A DNA stretch of 64,000 nt, taken from SG8-41 sp036555615 (lineage in GTDB: Bacteria; Pseudomonadota; Gammaproteobacteria; Burkholderiales; SG8-41). Positions 40,048 to 47,130 of the stretch are shown one piece after another (positions within the stretch are counted from its first letter, which is position 1; every line of letters begins with the position of its first letter). Location: NCBI GenBank assembly GCA_036555615.1, contig DATBKZ010000086.1, forward strand, positions 15,358 to 79,357, read 5' to 3'. The notes beneath the pieces are model-generated. The model made no database searches and had not been told where the DNA came from. It was given only the letters and a program-made list of their open reading frames with translations. Made by a program: the position numbers and the translations under genes.

Positions 40048-40546
40048 GCCGCTGGCGAAACGTTTCAGGCGCGCGCTGATCGTGGCGATTCTAGCACTGG
40101 CCGCGCTGCCGGCCTGCGCCGGCGAGGCTCTCACGCTCGCCGACGATCTGGCCGCGACCGCGGTCGCGGCCGGCACGCGCCGGGTCCCGGTCATGATTGT
40201 GTTCACCGAGGCGACCTGTCCGTACTGCACGCGCGCAAAGCGCGACTATCTGGTGCCGATGCAGTCGCTGGGGCCGTTCGCCGACAAGATGATCGTACGC
40301 GAAGTGGACGTGGCAAGCGACCGGCGTCTGCGCGACTTCGCCGGCCGCCTCACCACCCACAGCGAGTACGCCCGGCGCATGCAGGTGCGCCTCGTGCCCA
40401 CCGTCCTCGTCGTGGACACGCGCGGCGAGCCGGTTGCCGCTCCGATCGTGGGGCTGCTCGCGCCCGACTTCTACCAGCTCTACCTCGAGCAGGCGGTCGA
40501 AGCCGGGTTGATCAAGCTGCGCGCGCCGGCAACCGAGCGGCGCTGA
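40046..40546 (+). CDS. Secreted thioredoxin-fold protein with CPYC motif
   Basis: 166 residues. A signal peptide (FRRALIVAILALAALPACAG) may end in a lipobox-like LPAC. The mature domain has FTEATCPYCTRAKRDYLVPM, a glutaredoxin-like CPYC site preceded by a long strand, then the cis-Pro in VRLVPTVLVVDTRG, as in SoxW-type and DsbC-like periplasmic thioredoxins. ATG 40046 overlaps the hemC start on the other strand; an in-frame ATG at 40007 would overlap hemC further. The MITE-like copy B begins 4 nt after its stop. Confidence 0.85.
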   Translation: MPLAKRFRRALIVAILALAALPACAGEALTLADDLAATAVAAGTRRVPVMIVFTEATCPYCTRAKRDYLVPMQSLGPFADKMIVREVDVASDRRLRDFAGRLTTHSEYARRMQVRLVPTVLVVDTRGEPVAAPIVGLLAPDFYQLYLEQAVEAGLIKLRAPATERR

Positions 40547-40549
40547 CAC

Positions 40550-40859
40550 GAACCTATCTCAAATTCCCGGTCGTTCGCTCTTCGCCTCCGACTATTCATC
40601 CTGTGCGTAGCGCGCAGGCCGCGGGGCGGGTCCCGTCAGAGCGGTCGTGATCTTCTCCGGATTTCCCAGCCCACCTGGTCAATTGATCAGGACAACTCAC
40701 TTGGACAGCCAGGACCCGTACCGGAAATCCGGAACCAGATCCCAACCGCTCCGCCACCCGGCCCGCGGGTGTACTGAGGTGCGCGGGTGGACCCGCGCGG
40801 TGCCGCATATCTCGGATGCATGTTCATGCTGCTCCGAGGATATTTTTTGAGATGGGCTC
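40550..40859 (-). mobile_element. MITE-like structured element, copy B
   Basis: A 310-bp inverted copy of the element at 17775-18074. Ends read GAACCTATCTCAAA (plus strand, left) and, on the complement, GAGCCCATCTCAAA (right), better terminal inverted repeats than in copy A. The central stem and the GCGCGGGTCCACCCGCGC hairpin are kept; the change CAGAGCGG to CGGAGCGG keeps pairing by G-U in RNA. It fills the whole convergent gap between the thioredoxin stop (40546) and algR stop (40892). Flanks suggest a possible 2-bp target duplication in each copy, too short to be certain. Confidence 0.72.
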
Positions 40860-40891
40860 ACGTGCTGCGGCGGCGCAAGCCGCCGACGCGC

Positions 40892-41644
40892 TCATTCGGA
40901 ATCGCGCCCGGCTTTTCCGAATTCGCGCACGATGTGCTGCTGGCGGCGGCTGATCGCAATCCTCTCCTCCACGCCCTCGAGCAGCACTTCCCACTGAGGC
41001 TCCCCCTCCTTCATCGTCCGCTCAAAGCCGCGCACCGCCGCACGCGCGACCAGGCAGTTGCGGTGCGCGCGCACGAAGCGCTCGCCAAATTCCTCCTCGA
41101 GCTTGGTCAGTGCCTCCTCGATCAAGTACTCCCGCTCCGCCGTCCGCACGGTCACGTACTTGAGCTCGGCCTTGAGATAGATCACGTCCTTGACCGGGAT
41201 CAAATGGACGCGCCCGCGTTCCTGGGCCGAGAGATGCGTGCGCGCCGTGCGCGCGATCGCGTCCAGCACTTCCGGCCGCGGCGCCGCCGCCGCGCGCCCG
41301 AGCGCTTCCTTCAAGCGCGCGAGGCGAATCGGCTTCAGCAGGTAGTCGACCGCGTGCACCTCGAAGGCGCGGATCGCATACGCGTCGTAGGCCGTCGCAA
41401 ACACGACGGCCGGAGGCCGCTCGAGCTTCTGCAGATGCTGCGCGACCTCGATGCCGTCCATCTCCGGCATGCGCACATCGAGCAGCACGACGTCCGCCGC
41501 CTCGGCCGCGAGGAGCTCGATCGCCTCGGGGCCGCTGGCGGCCTCGCCGACAACCGTAAGGGGCAGATCGCGCTCGCAGTCGGCGAGGAGCTCTCTCAGG
41601 CGCGAGCGCGCCGGGGCCTCGTCGTCCACGATTGCCACGCGCAT
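40892..41644 (-). CDS. algR: LytTR-family response regulator (AlgR-like)
   Basis: 250 residues. The receiver domain has MRVAIVDDEAPARSRL (acidic pocket), VVLLDVRMPEMDG (phospho-Asp), ATAYDAYAIRAF and VDYLLKPI (Lys). The C-terminal LytTR DNA-binding domain has GRVHLIPVKDVIYLKAELKY, TVRTAEREYLIEEAL and RFVRAHRNCLVARAAV. It pairs with the upstream kinase. ATG 41644 is preferred; GTG 41662, overlapping the kinase stop by 8 nt, is an alternative. Confidence 0.94.
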   Translation of the reverse strand: MRVAIVDDEAPARSRLRELLADCERDLPLTVVGEAASGPEAIELLAAEAADVVLLDVRMPEMDGIEVAQHLQKLERPPAVVFATAYDAYAIRAFEVHAVDYLLKPIRLARLKEALGRAAAAPRPEVLDAIARTARTHLSAQERGRVHLIPVKDVIYLKAELKYVTVRTAEREYLIEEALTKLEEEFGERFVRAHRNCLVARAAVRGFERTMKEGEPQWEVLLEGVEERIAISRRQQHIVREFGKAGRDSE

Positions 41645-41654
41645 CGGCTTCGCT

Positions 41655-42710
41655 TCACTCACGGCTGATTCCTGTCCCTGCCGCGGGGCCCGCCTGATCA
41701 CGGTTCCTGACGTACGGCATCACGATTCGAACCTCGTAGCTGTCCGCCCCCGCCCGCGCGGAAAGGCTCGCTTCGGCGTCGAAGTGGAGCGCGAGCCGCT
41801 CGCGGATATTCGCGAGCGCCATGCGATTCCCGGCATGCCGGTCGCCATCGGGCCGGAACGGGTTGCGCAGCACCGCGCGCAGCTCGTCGCCCACGGCGGC
41901 GATATTGATGACAATCGTGCCGGGCTCGATGCGCGGCTCGATCCCGTGATAGACCGCGTTCTCCAGCAGCGGCTGCAGCACCAGGGGGGGCACCAGCGCA
42001 TCGCGCGGCATGGCGTCAAGCTGCCAATCGACGTTCAGGCGCCCGCCGAGCCGCAGTTGCTCGATGCCGAGGTACTGGCGGCACAGGTCCACCTCGCGCG
42101 TCAACGGGGTCAGTTCGCGGTTGTCGGCCATCAGCACGCGGAAGAGCTCCGCCATGTCCTCCAGCGCCTCTTCCGCCCGCCGTGGATCCTGGCGGATCAG
42201 CGACAGCACCGCGTTGATGCTGTTGAACAGAAAGTGCGGACGGATCCGCGCCTGCAGCGCCTGCAGCCGCGCTTCCGACAGCGCGGGCGACAGCGCGCGC
42301 CCGCGCAGATCAAAGTAGGCAAGCATGGCCAGCGTGGCGAGCGTGACCAGCAGGAGATAGCGCTCCAGCGCGGCCGGCGCCTGGCCGAGGAGCGGGCGCC
42401 CTTCGAAATAGAGCGCGGTCGTGAGCACGAGCTCGACCACGACCACCGCCGCCGCCCCGAGCCAGTAGGGCAACAGGCGCAGGGCACCGGAGAGCACTGC
42501 GAGCACCACCACCGAGAGCACCAGCAGCGGCTCGACGAGCGCGGCGATCTCGACGAATTCGCGCCATGTTCCGAGCACGCCTGAACCTTTCACGATCGCT
42601 GCCGCGACGGCTGCCGCGTTGCCCATCAGCAGGATCCGCAGCATGATGCCGAGGTTGCGGAAGTTCGGCAGGGCGCCCGAGTACGCGTTTTGATTTATAC
42701 TTCGCGCCAC
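41655..42710 (-). CDS. algZ: LytS/AlgZ-type sensor histidine kinase
   Basis: 351 residues. About four N-terminal membrane helices (residues 23-135) act as the sensor. The His_kinase domain has QARIRPHFLFNSINAVLSLI (phospho-His) and PLVLQPLLENAVYHGIEP (N box), followed by RMALANIRERLALHF. The LPNFRNLGIMLRILL opening is standard for betaproteobacterial AlgZ. It is divergent from argH with 44 nt between the start codons. Confidence 0.93.
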   Translation of the reverse strand: MARSINQNAYSGALPNFRNLGIMLRILLMGNAAAVAAAIVKGSGVLGTWREFVEIAALVEPLLVLSVVVLAVLSGALRLLPYWLGAAAVVVVELVLTTALYFEGRPLLGQAPAALERYLLLVTLATLAMLAYFDLRGRALSPALSEARLQALQARIRPHFLFNSINAVLSLIRQDPRRAEEALEDMAELFRVLMADNRELTPLTREVDLCRQYLGIEQLRLGGRLNVDWQLDAMPRDALVPPLVLQPLLENAVYHGIEPRIEPGTIVINIAAVGDELRAVLRNPFRPDGDRHAGNRMALANIRERLALHFDAEASLSARAGADSYEVRIVMPYVRNRDQAGPAAGTGISRE

Positions 42711-42724
42711 TCTTGAATTCTAGA

Positions 42725-42743
42725 GCCTATCTCGACAATAGGC
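42725..42743. promoter_or_regulatory. Inverted repeat in the algZ-argH divergent region
   Basis: GCCTAT and ATAGGC separated by 7 nt, 12 nt before the argH start. It could be a hairpin in the argH leader or a regulator site. Its left text GAGCCTATCTC also resembles the terminal repeat of the MITE-like element, possibly a solo end. Confidence 0.4.
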
Positions 42744-42754
42744 ACGTAGCCTGC

Positions 42755-44146
42755 ATGTCCGCCAACGACAGCACCAGGAGGCCGTGGTCGGGACGGTTCG
42801 CCGAACCCCCGACCGAGCGCGTGCGGCGGTTCACCGCGTCGGTTGCCTTCGACCGCAGGCTCGCGGCGTTCGACATCGAGGCCTCCCTCGCCCATGCCCG
42901 GATGCTGCAGGCGGCCGGGATCATCGCCCAGCCCGATCTCGAGGCGATCGAGAAGGGGCTCGCGCAGATCCGCTCCGAGATCGAGGCCGGCGCCTTTCCA
43001 TGGTCGGAGGCGCTGGAGGACGTGCATCTCAACATTGAGCGGCGCCTGATCGAGCTCGCCGGCGAGCCTGGCAAGCGGTTGCACACCGCCCGCTCGCGCA
43101 ACGACCAGGTTGCCACCGATCTGCGCCTCTACCTCCGCGCGGCCATTGATCAGACGCTCGCGCTGCTGAAATCCCTGCAGCGCGCGCTTCTCGAACTCGC
43201 CGACGAGCATGCCGAGACGGTGATGCCCGGCTACACGCACCTGCAGGTGGCACAGCCGGTCACCTTCGGCCATCACCTGCTCGCGTACTTCGAGATGTTC
43301 GGGCGCGATGCGCAGCGTCTCGCCGACGCCCGCAAGCGGGTAAACCGCCTGCCGCTCGGGGCGGCTGCGCTTGCCGGCTCCTCATTCCCCATCGACCGCC
43401 AGCGGGTCGCGAAGGAGCTCGGTTTCGAGGAGGTGTGCGAGAACTCGATCGACGCGGTGTCCGACCGCGACTTCGCGATCGAATTCTGCGCCTGCGCGGC
43501 GCTTGCGATGACGCACCTGTCGCGGTTCTGCGAAGAGCTCATCCTGTGGGCCAACCCCCGCTTCGGCTTTGTCGCGATCGCGGACGCGTTCGCCACCGGC
43601 TCCTCGATCATGCCGCAGAAGAAGAACCCGGATGTCGCCGAGCTGATTCGCGGCAAGACCGGACGCGTCAACGGTCACCTGGTGGCGCTGCTGACCCTCA
43701 TGAAAGGGCAGCCGCTCGCGTACAACCGCGACAACCAGGAGGACAAGGAACCGCTGTTCGACGTGGTGGATACATTGACCGCGAGCCTCGCCGTGTTCAC
43801 CGAGATGCTCGGCGGCATCGAGGTCCAGCGCGAGGCGATGGCCGCCGCCGCGCGTGAGGGGCACGCCACGGCCACCGACTTCGCCGATTACCTGGTGCGC
43901 AAGGGCGTGCCCTTTCGCGACGCGCACGAGGCGGTGGCGCACGCCGTGCGTTTCGCGGAATCGCGCAAGTGCGAGCTCGCCGAGCTGAAGCTCCCCGAGC
44001 TGCAGCGCATTTCGGCGGTCATCACCGAAGACGTCTACGGCGCCCTGACGCTCGAAGGATCGCTGAAGAGCCGCAACCATCTGGGGGGCACGGCGCCGGC
44101 CCGCGTCAAGGCGGCCATCGCCAAGGCGCGCAAGTCGCTCGGCTGA
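42755..44146 (+). CDS. argH: Argininosuccinate lyase
   Basis: 463 residues. Family landmarks: WSGRFAEPPTERVRRFTASV, HTARSRNDQVATDLRLYLR, YTHLQVAQPVTFGHHLLAY and the signature GSSIMPQKKNPDVAELIRG. It releases arginine and fumarate, the last step of arginine synthesis. ATG 42755 is chosen over an in-frame ATG at 42713 that overlaps the opposite promoter. Next gene starts 11 nt after its stop. Confidence 0.97.
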   Translation: MSANDSTRRPWSGRFAEPPTERVRRFTASVAFDRRLAAFDIEASLAHARMLQAAGIIAQPDLEAIEKGLAQIRSEIEAGAFPWSEALEDVHLNIERRLIELAGEPGKRLHTARSRNDQVATDLRLYLRAAIDQTLALLKSLQRALLELADEHAETVMPGYTHLQVAQPVTFGHHLLAYFEMFGRDAQRLADARKRVNRLPLGAAALAGSSFPIDRQRVAKELGFEEVCENSIDAVSDRDFAIEFCACAALAMTHLSRFCEELILWANPRFGFVAIADAFATGSSIMPQKKNPDVAELIRGKTGRVNGHLVALLTLMKGQPLAYNRDNQEDKEPLFDVVDTLTASLAVFTEMLGGIEVQREAMAAAAREGHATATDFADYLVRKGVPFRDAHEAVAHAVRFAESRKCELAELKLPELQRISAVITEDVYGALTLEGSLKSRNHLGGTAPARVKAAIAKARKSLG

Positions 44147-44157
44147 CCGCCGCCAGC

Positions 44158-45039
44158 ATGGGTCCCTGGCGGGAAATCGAGCGCTCGATCGGCGCGGCGT
44201 CCGGCACCCCCTTCGCAGTCGCATCGCGCACCGCCATCGGGGGCGGCTGCATCAACGAGTGCTACCTCCTCCGCGGCGCGGACCGCGCGTATTTTGCCAA
44301 GGTGAACGCGCCGTCCCGCGCGGACATGTTTGCGGCCGAAGCCGCGGGCCTGGCGGAGATCGCGCGCTCCCGCACCGTGCGCGTGCCGCAGCCGCTCTGT
44401 CACGGCGCCAATGCGCACGCCAGTTGGCTGGTGCTCGAGTATCTCGAGCTTACACCGGGAGACGACCGGAGCATGGGCAAGCTGGGGCGCGACCTCGCTC
44501 GCATGCACCGCGTGACCGGGAAGCAGTTTGGCTGGCGTCGCGACAACACCATCGGCGCCACCCCGCAGATCAACACCGAAGCGGGCGACTGGATCGCCTT
44601 CTGGCGCGAGCGCAGGCTGGGCTTCCAATTGCGGCTCGCGCAATCGCGGGGCCACGGCGGCCGCCTGATCGCCGCCGGCGAGCGCCTGCTCGAGGCGCTG
44701 CCGTCCTTTTTCCGCGGCCACTCGCTGCTGCCCTCGCTGCTGCACGGCGACCTGTGGTCGGGCAATGCCGGACGGACGGCGGATGGCGAGCCCGTCATCT
44801 ACGACCCCGCGGTTTACTTCGGCGACCGCGAGGCGGACCTGGCCATGACCGAGCTATTCGGCGGCTTTCCGCCAAGCTTTCAGGGCGCCTACCGCTCGGA
44901 GTTCCCGCTCGATCCTGGATACGAGACGCGCAAGCATCTCTACAACCTTTATCACGTGCTCAACCACTTGAATCTCTTCGGGGGCGGCTACGGCGCGCAG
45001 GCCGAGCGCATGATCGGGCAACTGCTTGCTCAGCTTTGA
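44158..45039 (+). CDS. Fructosamine-kinase-family protein
   Basis: 293 residues of the fructosamine/ketosamine-3-kinase family. GGGCINECYLLRGADRAYFAKVN is the nucleotide loop and Lys, LLHGDLWSGNAG the catalytic loop and PVIYDPAVYFGDREADLAM the metal-binding DP motif. Members phosphorylate protein-bound or free ketosamines for deglycation. It probably shares argH's transcript. Its last 10 bases overlap the convergent HxlR gene. Confidence 0.92.
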   Translation: MGPWREIERSIGAASGTPFAVASRTAIGGGCINECYLLRGADRAYFAKVNAPSRADMFAAEAAGLAEIARSRTVRVPQPLCHGANAHASWLVLEYLELTPGDDRSMGKLGRDLARMHRVTGKQFGWRRDNTIGATPQINTEAGDWIAFWRERRLGFQLRLAQSRGHGGRLIAAGERLLEALPSFFRGHSLLPSLLHGDLWSGNAGRTADGEPVIYDPAVYFGDREADLAMTELFGGFPPSFQGAYRSEFPLDPGYETRKHLYNLYHVLNHLNLFGGGYGAQAERMIGQLLAQL

Positions 45040-45416
45040 GCGGCACGGAGATCCGGCGCTGCGACCGGTGCCGCGTCCCCCTTCAGTTCTTCCTGGAGTT
45101 TTTCCAGATCATCCAGCACCCGCACGAATTTCGCGCCGAACGGCGTGAAGGCGTACTCCACCCGCGGCGGGATTTGCGCGTATGCCTTCCGCTCCAGTAT
45201 GCCGAACTCGACGTTTTTTCTGAGGCAGTCGTTCAGCACCTTCTTCGTCAAGCCCTCGACGCACCTGACCATCTCGCCCGGCCGGTTGATGCCGTGGGAG
45301 AGCAGGTTATACACGGTCAACGACCACTTGCAGCCGAATATGGTCTCCACCATGCGCGCTGCGCGCTCGGGCGGGGACCGCCTCGTAAACCGCGGCGGAC
45401 TGGGGACGGTGGACAT
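45030..45416 (-). CDS. HxlR-type winged-helix regulator
   Basis: 128 residues from ATG 45416. The HxlR core is clear: IFGCKWSLTVYNLLSHGINR, EGLTKKVLNDCLRKNVEFGI and PRVEYAFTPFGAKFVRVL. Three cysteines (GCKW, VRCVEG, LNDCLR) make a redox- or electrophile-sensing role possible, as in other HxlR proteins (inference). The frame is open to 45509, but that extension covers the divergent promoter and a palindrome. It probably controls the divergent cupin gene and itself. Confidence 0.83.
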   Translation of the reverse strand: MSTVPSPPRFTRRSPPERAARMVETIFGCKWSLTVYNLLSHGINRPGEMVRCVEGLTKKVLNDCLRKNVEFGILERKAYAQIPPRVEYAFTPFGAKFVRVLDDLEKLQEELKGDAAPVAAPDLRAAQS

Positions 45417-45421
45417 TGACC

Positions 45422-45458
45422 GAAAAGTATCTAGGGCACCGCGAAGTGCCTGCTTTTC
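45422..45458. promoter_or_regulatory. Palindromic operator candidate between HxlR and cupin genes
   Basis: An inner palindrome GGCAC-N6-GTGCC (45435-45450) is flanked by GAAAAG (45422-45427) and CTTTTC (45453-45458). It starts 6 nt before the HxlR start codon, where an autoregulatory operator is expected. Confidence 0.5.
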
Positions 45459-45590
45459 AAGGGATTTGACGCGTCCTATATTCGCGCTGTCCGCCGGCAT
45501 TTGCGTCATCCAAGCGGACCGGATCCCTGCACCAGGGAAATACGCTATCGCCTTAGCTGTCGGCCGGTCAAGTCGAAGGAGGAGCTATCA

Positions 45591-45962
45591 ATGTCAAACG
45601 TAATGGAGAAAGCCGAACTCAAGACGTTCGGCAAGCCGGATGAAGTGCGCGAGTTCCCCAAGGGGCGGCTGGAACTCATCAAGATCGGCGGTGCGACCAT
45701 CGGGCGCGCAGTCTTTCAGCCCGGGTGGAAATGGTCGACATCGGTTCAGCCACTGGTCAAAACCAAGAGCTGCGAGGCGCCGCATTTCCAGTACCACGTT
45801 TCGGGCGTCTTGAAGGTCGTCATGGACGACGGGGCCGAGTTCGAGTGCCGTCCCGGCGACGTTTCTCTTCTGCCCTCGGGCCATGATGCATGGGTAGTGG
45901 GGAGCGAGCCGGCGGTCGTCGTGGATTTCCAGGGAATGGTCGATTACGCCAGGTCCCTGTAG
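45591..45962 (+). CDS. Cupin-domain protein
   Basis: 123 residues forming one cupin barrel. Motif 1 is reduced: HFQYHVSGVLKVVMDDGAEFE keeps two His; motif 2 GDVSLLPSGHDAWVVG keeps its His. Such proteins are typical small metal-binding isomerases, dioxygenases or sensors; this substrate is unknown. ATG 45591 follows a strong AAGGAGGAG site. The divergent HxlR gene is the likely regulator. Confidence 0.82.
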   Translation: MSNVMEKAELKTFGKPDEVREFPKGRLELIKIGGATIGRAVFQPGWKWSTSVQPLVKTKSCEAPHFQYHVSGVLKVVMDDGAEFECRPGDVSLLPSGHDAWVVGSEPAVVVDFQGMVDYARSL

Positions 45963-45990
45963 ATCTGTCGCGCTCTGCTCCTAATCGAGG

Positions 45991-46015
45991 CGCGGCGACG
46001 GTTCCCGTCGCCGCG
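45991..46015. terminator. Convergent hairpin between cupin and LacI genes
   Basis: An 11-bp perfect stem (CGCGGCGACGG / CCGTCGCCGCG, loop TTC) occupies the 53-nt convergent gap and abuts the lacI stop codon. No U-tract follows on either strand, so it may act as an mRNA end stabiliser or bidirectional terminator. Confidence 0.5.
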
Positions 46016-47047
46016 TCACGTGTGCGCGGGCGGCGCCGTGGAGCCGCGCACCACAAGCTCCACCGGCAGCTCGGTGCGCTGCTCGACCGGCCTGCCCGCG
46101 AGCCGCGCCAGCAGGTGGCGCCCCGCGTACGTGCCGAGCTCCGCCGTCGGGAAGTGCACGGTGGTCAGGGGCGGCGTCACGACCGCGGACATTTCCAGGT
46201 CGTCGAAGCCGGTCACCGAGACATCGCGCGGGACCGCGAGCCCCTGCGCGAGGCACTCGGCGAGCGCGCCGATCGCGATCACATCGTTGCCACACACCAC
46301 GGCCGTCGGCCGCGGCGAGCTGCGCATGACCTCGCGCAAGCCTTCCCGCCCGGCGGTCAGGGTGTAGGGCTTCTCGACGACACGCCCGGGAGCAAGGTCG
46401 ATGCCGCGCGCGGCAAGGGCCTGGCGCACGCCATCGAGCCGCTCGGCTGCGCGCTCGTTGCCGCTGGTCACCCCGGAGATCATGGCGAACTCGCGGTGTC
46501 CGAGGTCCAGCAGGTGGCACGCGATGCGGACCGCTGCGGCGCGATTGTCGAACCCGACGCAAGGGTGCCGTCCGGCCGCGTCAAGCGCCCACGTGAGGAC
46601 GTAGGGAATCTGGTGCATGTCGATCATCCGCAGCACGCTCGGGTCGTGGGTGGCGCCGAGCAGCACCAGGCCGTCGACTCCACGCTCGATCAGCGTCTGC
46701 GTCAGGCGTGCCTCGATTTCGGCGTCGAACTCATGGCTCGCGAGCAGCAGCGTGTAGCCCGCATCGTCGAGAGTCTTCTGCAGCGCGTGGGTGGTGTTGG
46801 CGAAGATCGCGCTGTCGAGGGTCGGGATCACGGCGCCAATGGTGTGCGTGCGGCGCGAGGCGAGCGCCCGCGCCGCGCCATGCGCGACGTAGCCGAGCGA
46901 TTGCACGGCCTGCCGGATGCGCGCGGCGGTGGCCGCCTTGACCTTGTCCGGCTGCGTCAATGCGCGCGAAACGGTGGCGGTTGAAACCCGGGCGAGCCGT
47001 GCGACATCGGCGAGCTTTGCGGGCTTGCGCAGGGGTACTCGATCCAC
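46016..47047 (-). CDS. LacI-family transcriptional regulator
   Basis: 343 residues starting with GTG 47047. The helix-turn-helix is KLADVARLARVSTATVSRAL, the hinge helix QSLGYVAHGAARALASRRT, then a periplasmic-binding-protein-like effector domain with IGAVIPTLDSAIFANTTHAL and VCGNDVIAIGALAECL. It lies just downstream of xsc on the same strand. Matching AGCGCT-core palindromes before lacI and over the xsc -35 box suggest that it regulates both. Confidence 0.93.
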   Translation of the reverse strand: MDRVPLRKPAKLADVARLARVSTATVSRALTQPDKVKAATAARIRQAVQSLGYVAHGAARALASRRTHTIGAVIPTLDSAIFANTTHALQKTLDDAGYTLLLASHEFDAEIEARLTQTLIERGVDGLVLLGATHDPSVLRMIDMHQIPYVLTWALDAAGRHPCVGFDNRAAAVRIACHLLDLGHREFAMISGVTSGNERAAERLDGVRQALAARGIDLAPGRVVEKPYTLTAGREGLREVMRSSPRPTAVVCGNDVIAIGALAECLAQGLAVPRDVSVTGFDDLEMSAVVTPPLTTVHFPTAELGTYAGRHLLARLAGRPVEQRTELPVELVVRGSTAPPAHT

Positions 47048-47062
47048 TCTACCGAGCTCTCT

Positions 47063-47076
47063 AGTTAGCGCTCACT
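47063..47076. promoter_or_regulatory. LacI-type operator upstream of the regulator gene
   Basis: AGTTAGCGCTCACT is a 14-bp palindrome (one mismatched pair) around AGCGCT, very like a lac operator half-pair and sharing its core with the site at 48985-48998. It lies between the xsc terminator and the lacI start codon. Confidence 0.6.
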
Positions 47077-47078
47077 TA

Positions 47079-47110
47079 CAAAAAAGCCGGCGCGGGGCCG
47101 GCTTCTTTTT
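47079..47110 (-). terminator. Intrinsic terminator of xsc
   Basis: Minus strand: AGCCGGC-CCCGC-GCCGGCT stem-loop followed by six T residues, 28 nt after the xsc stop. The plus strand also has a T-rich stretch after the stem, so it can work both ways. Confidence 0.88.
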
Positions 47111-47130
47111 CCTTCCCGATCAGCAACCTG

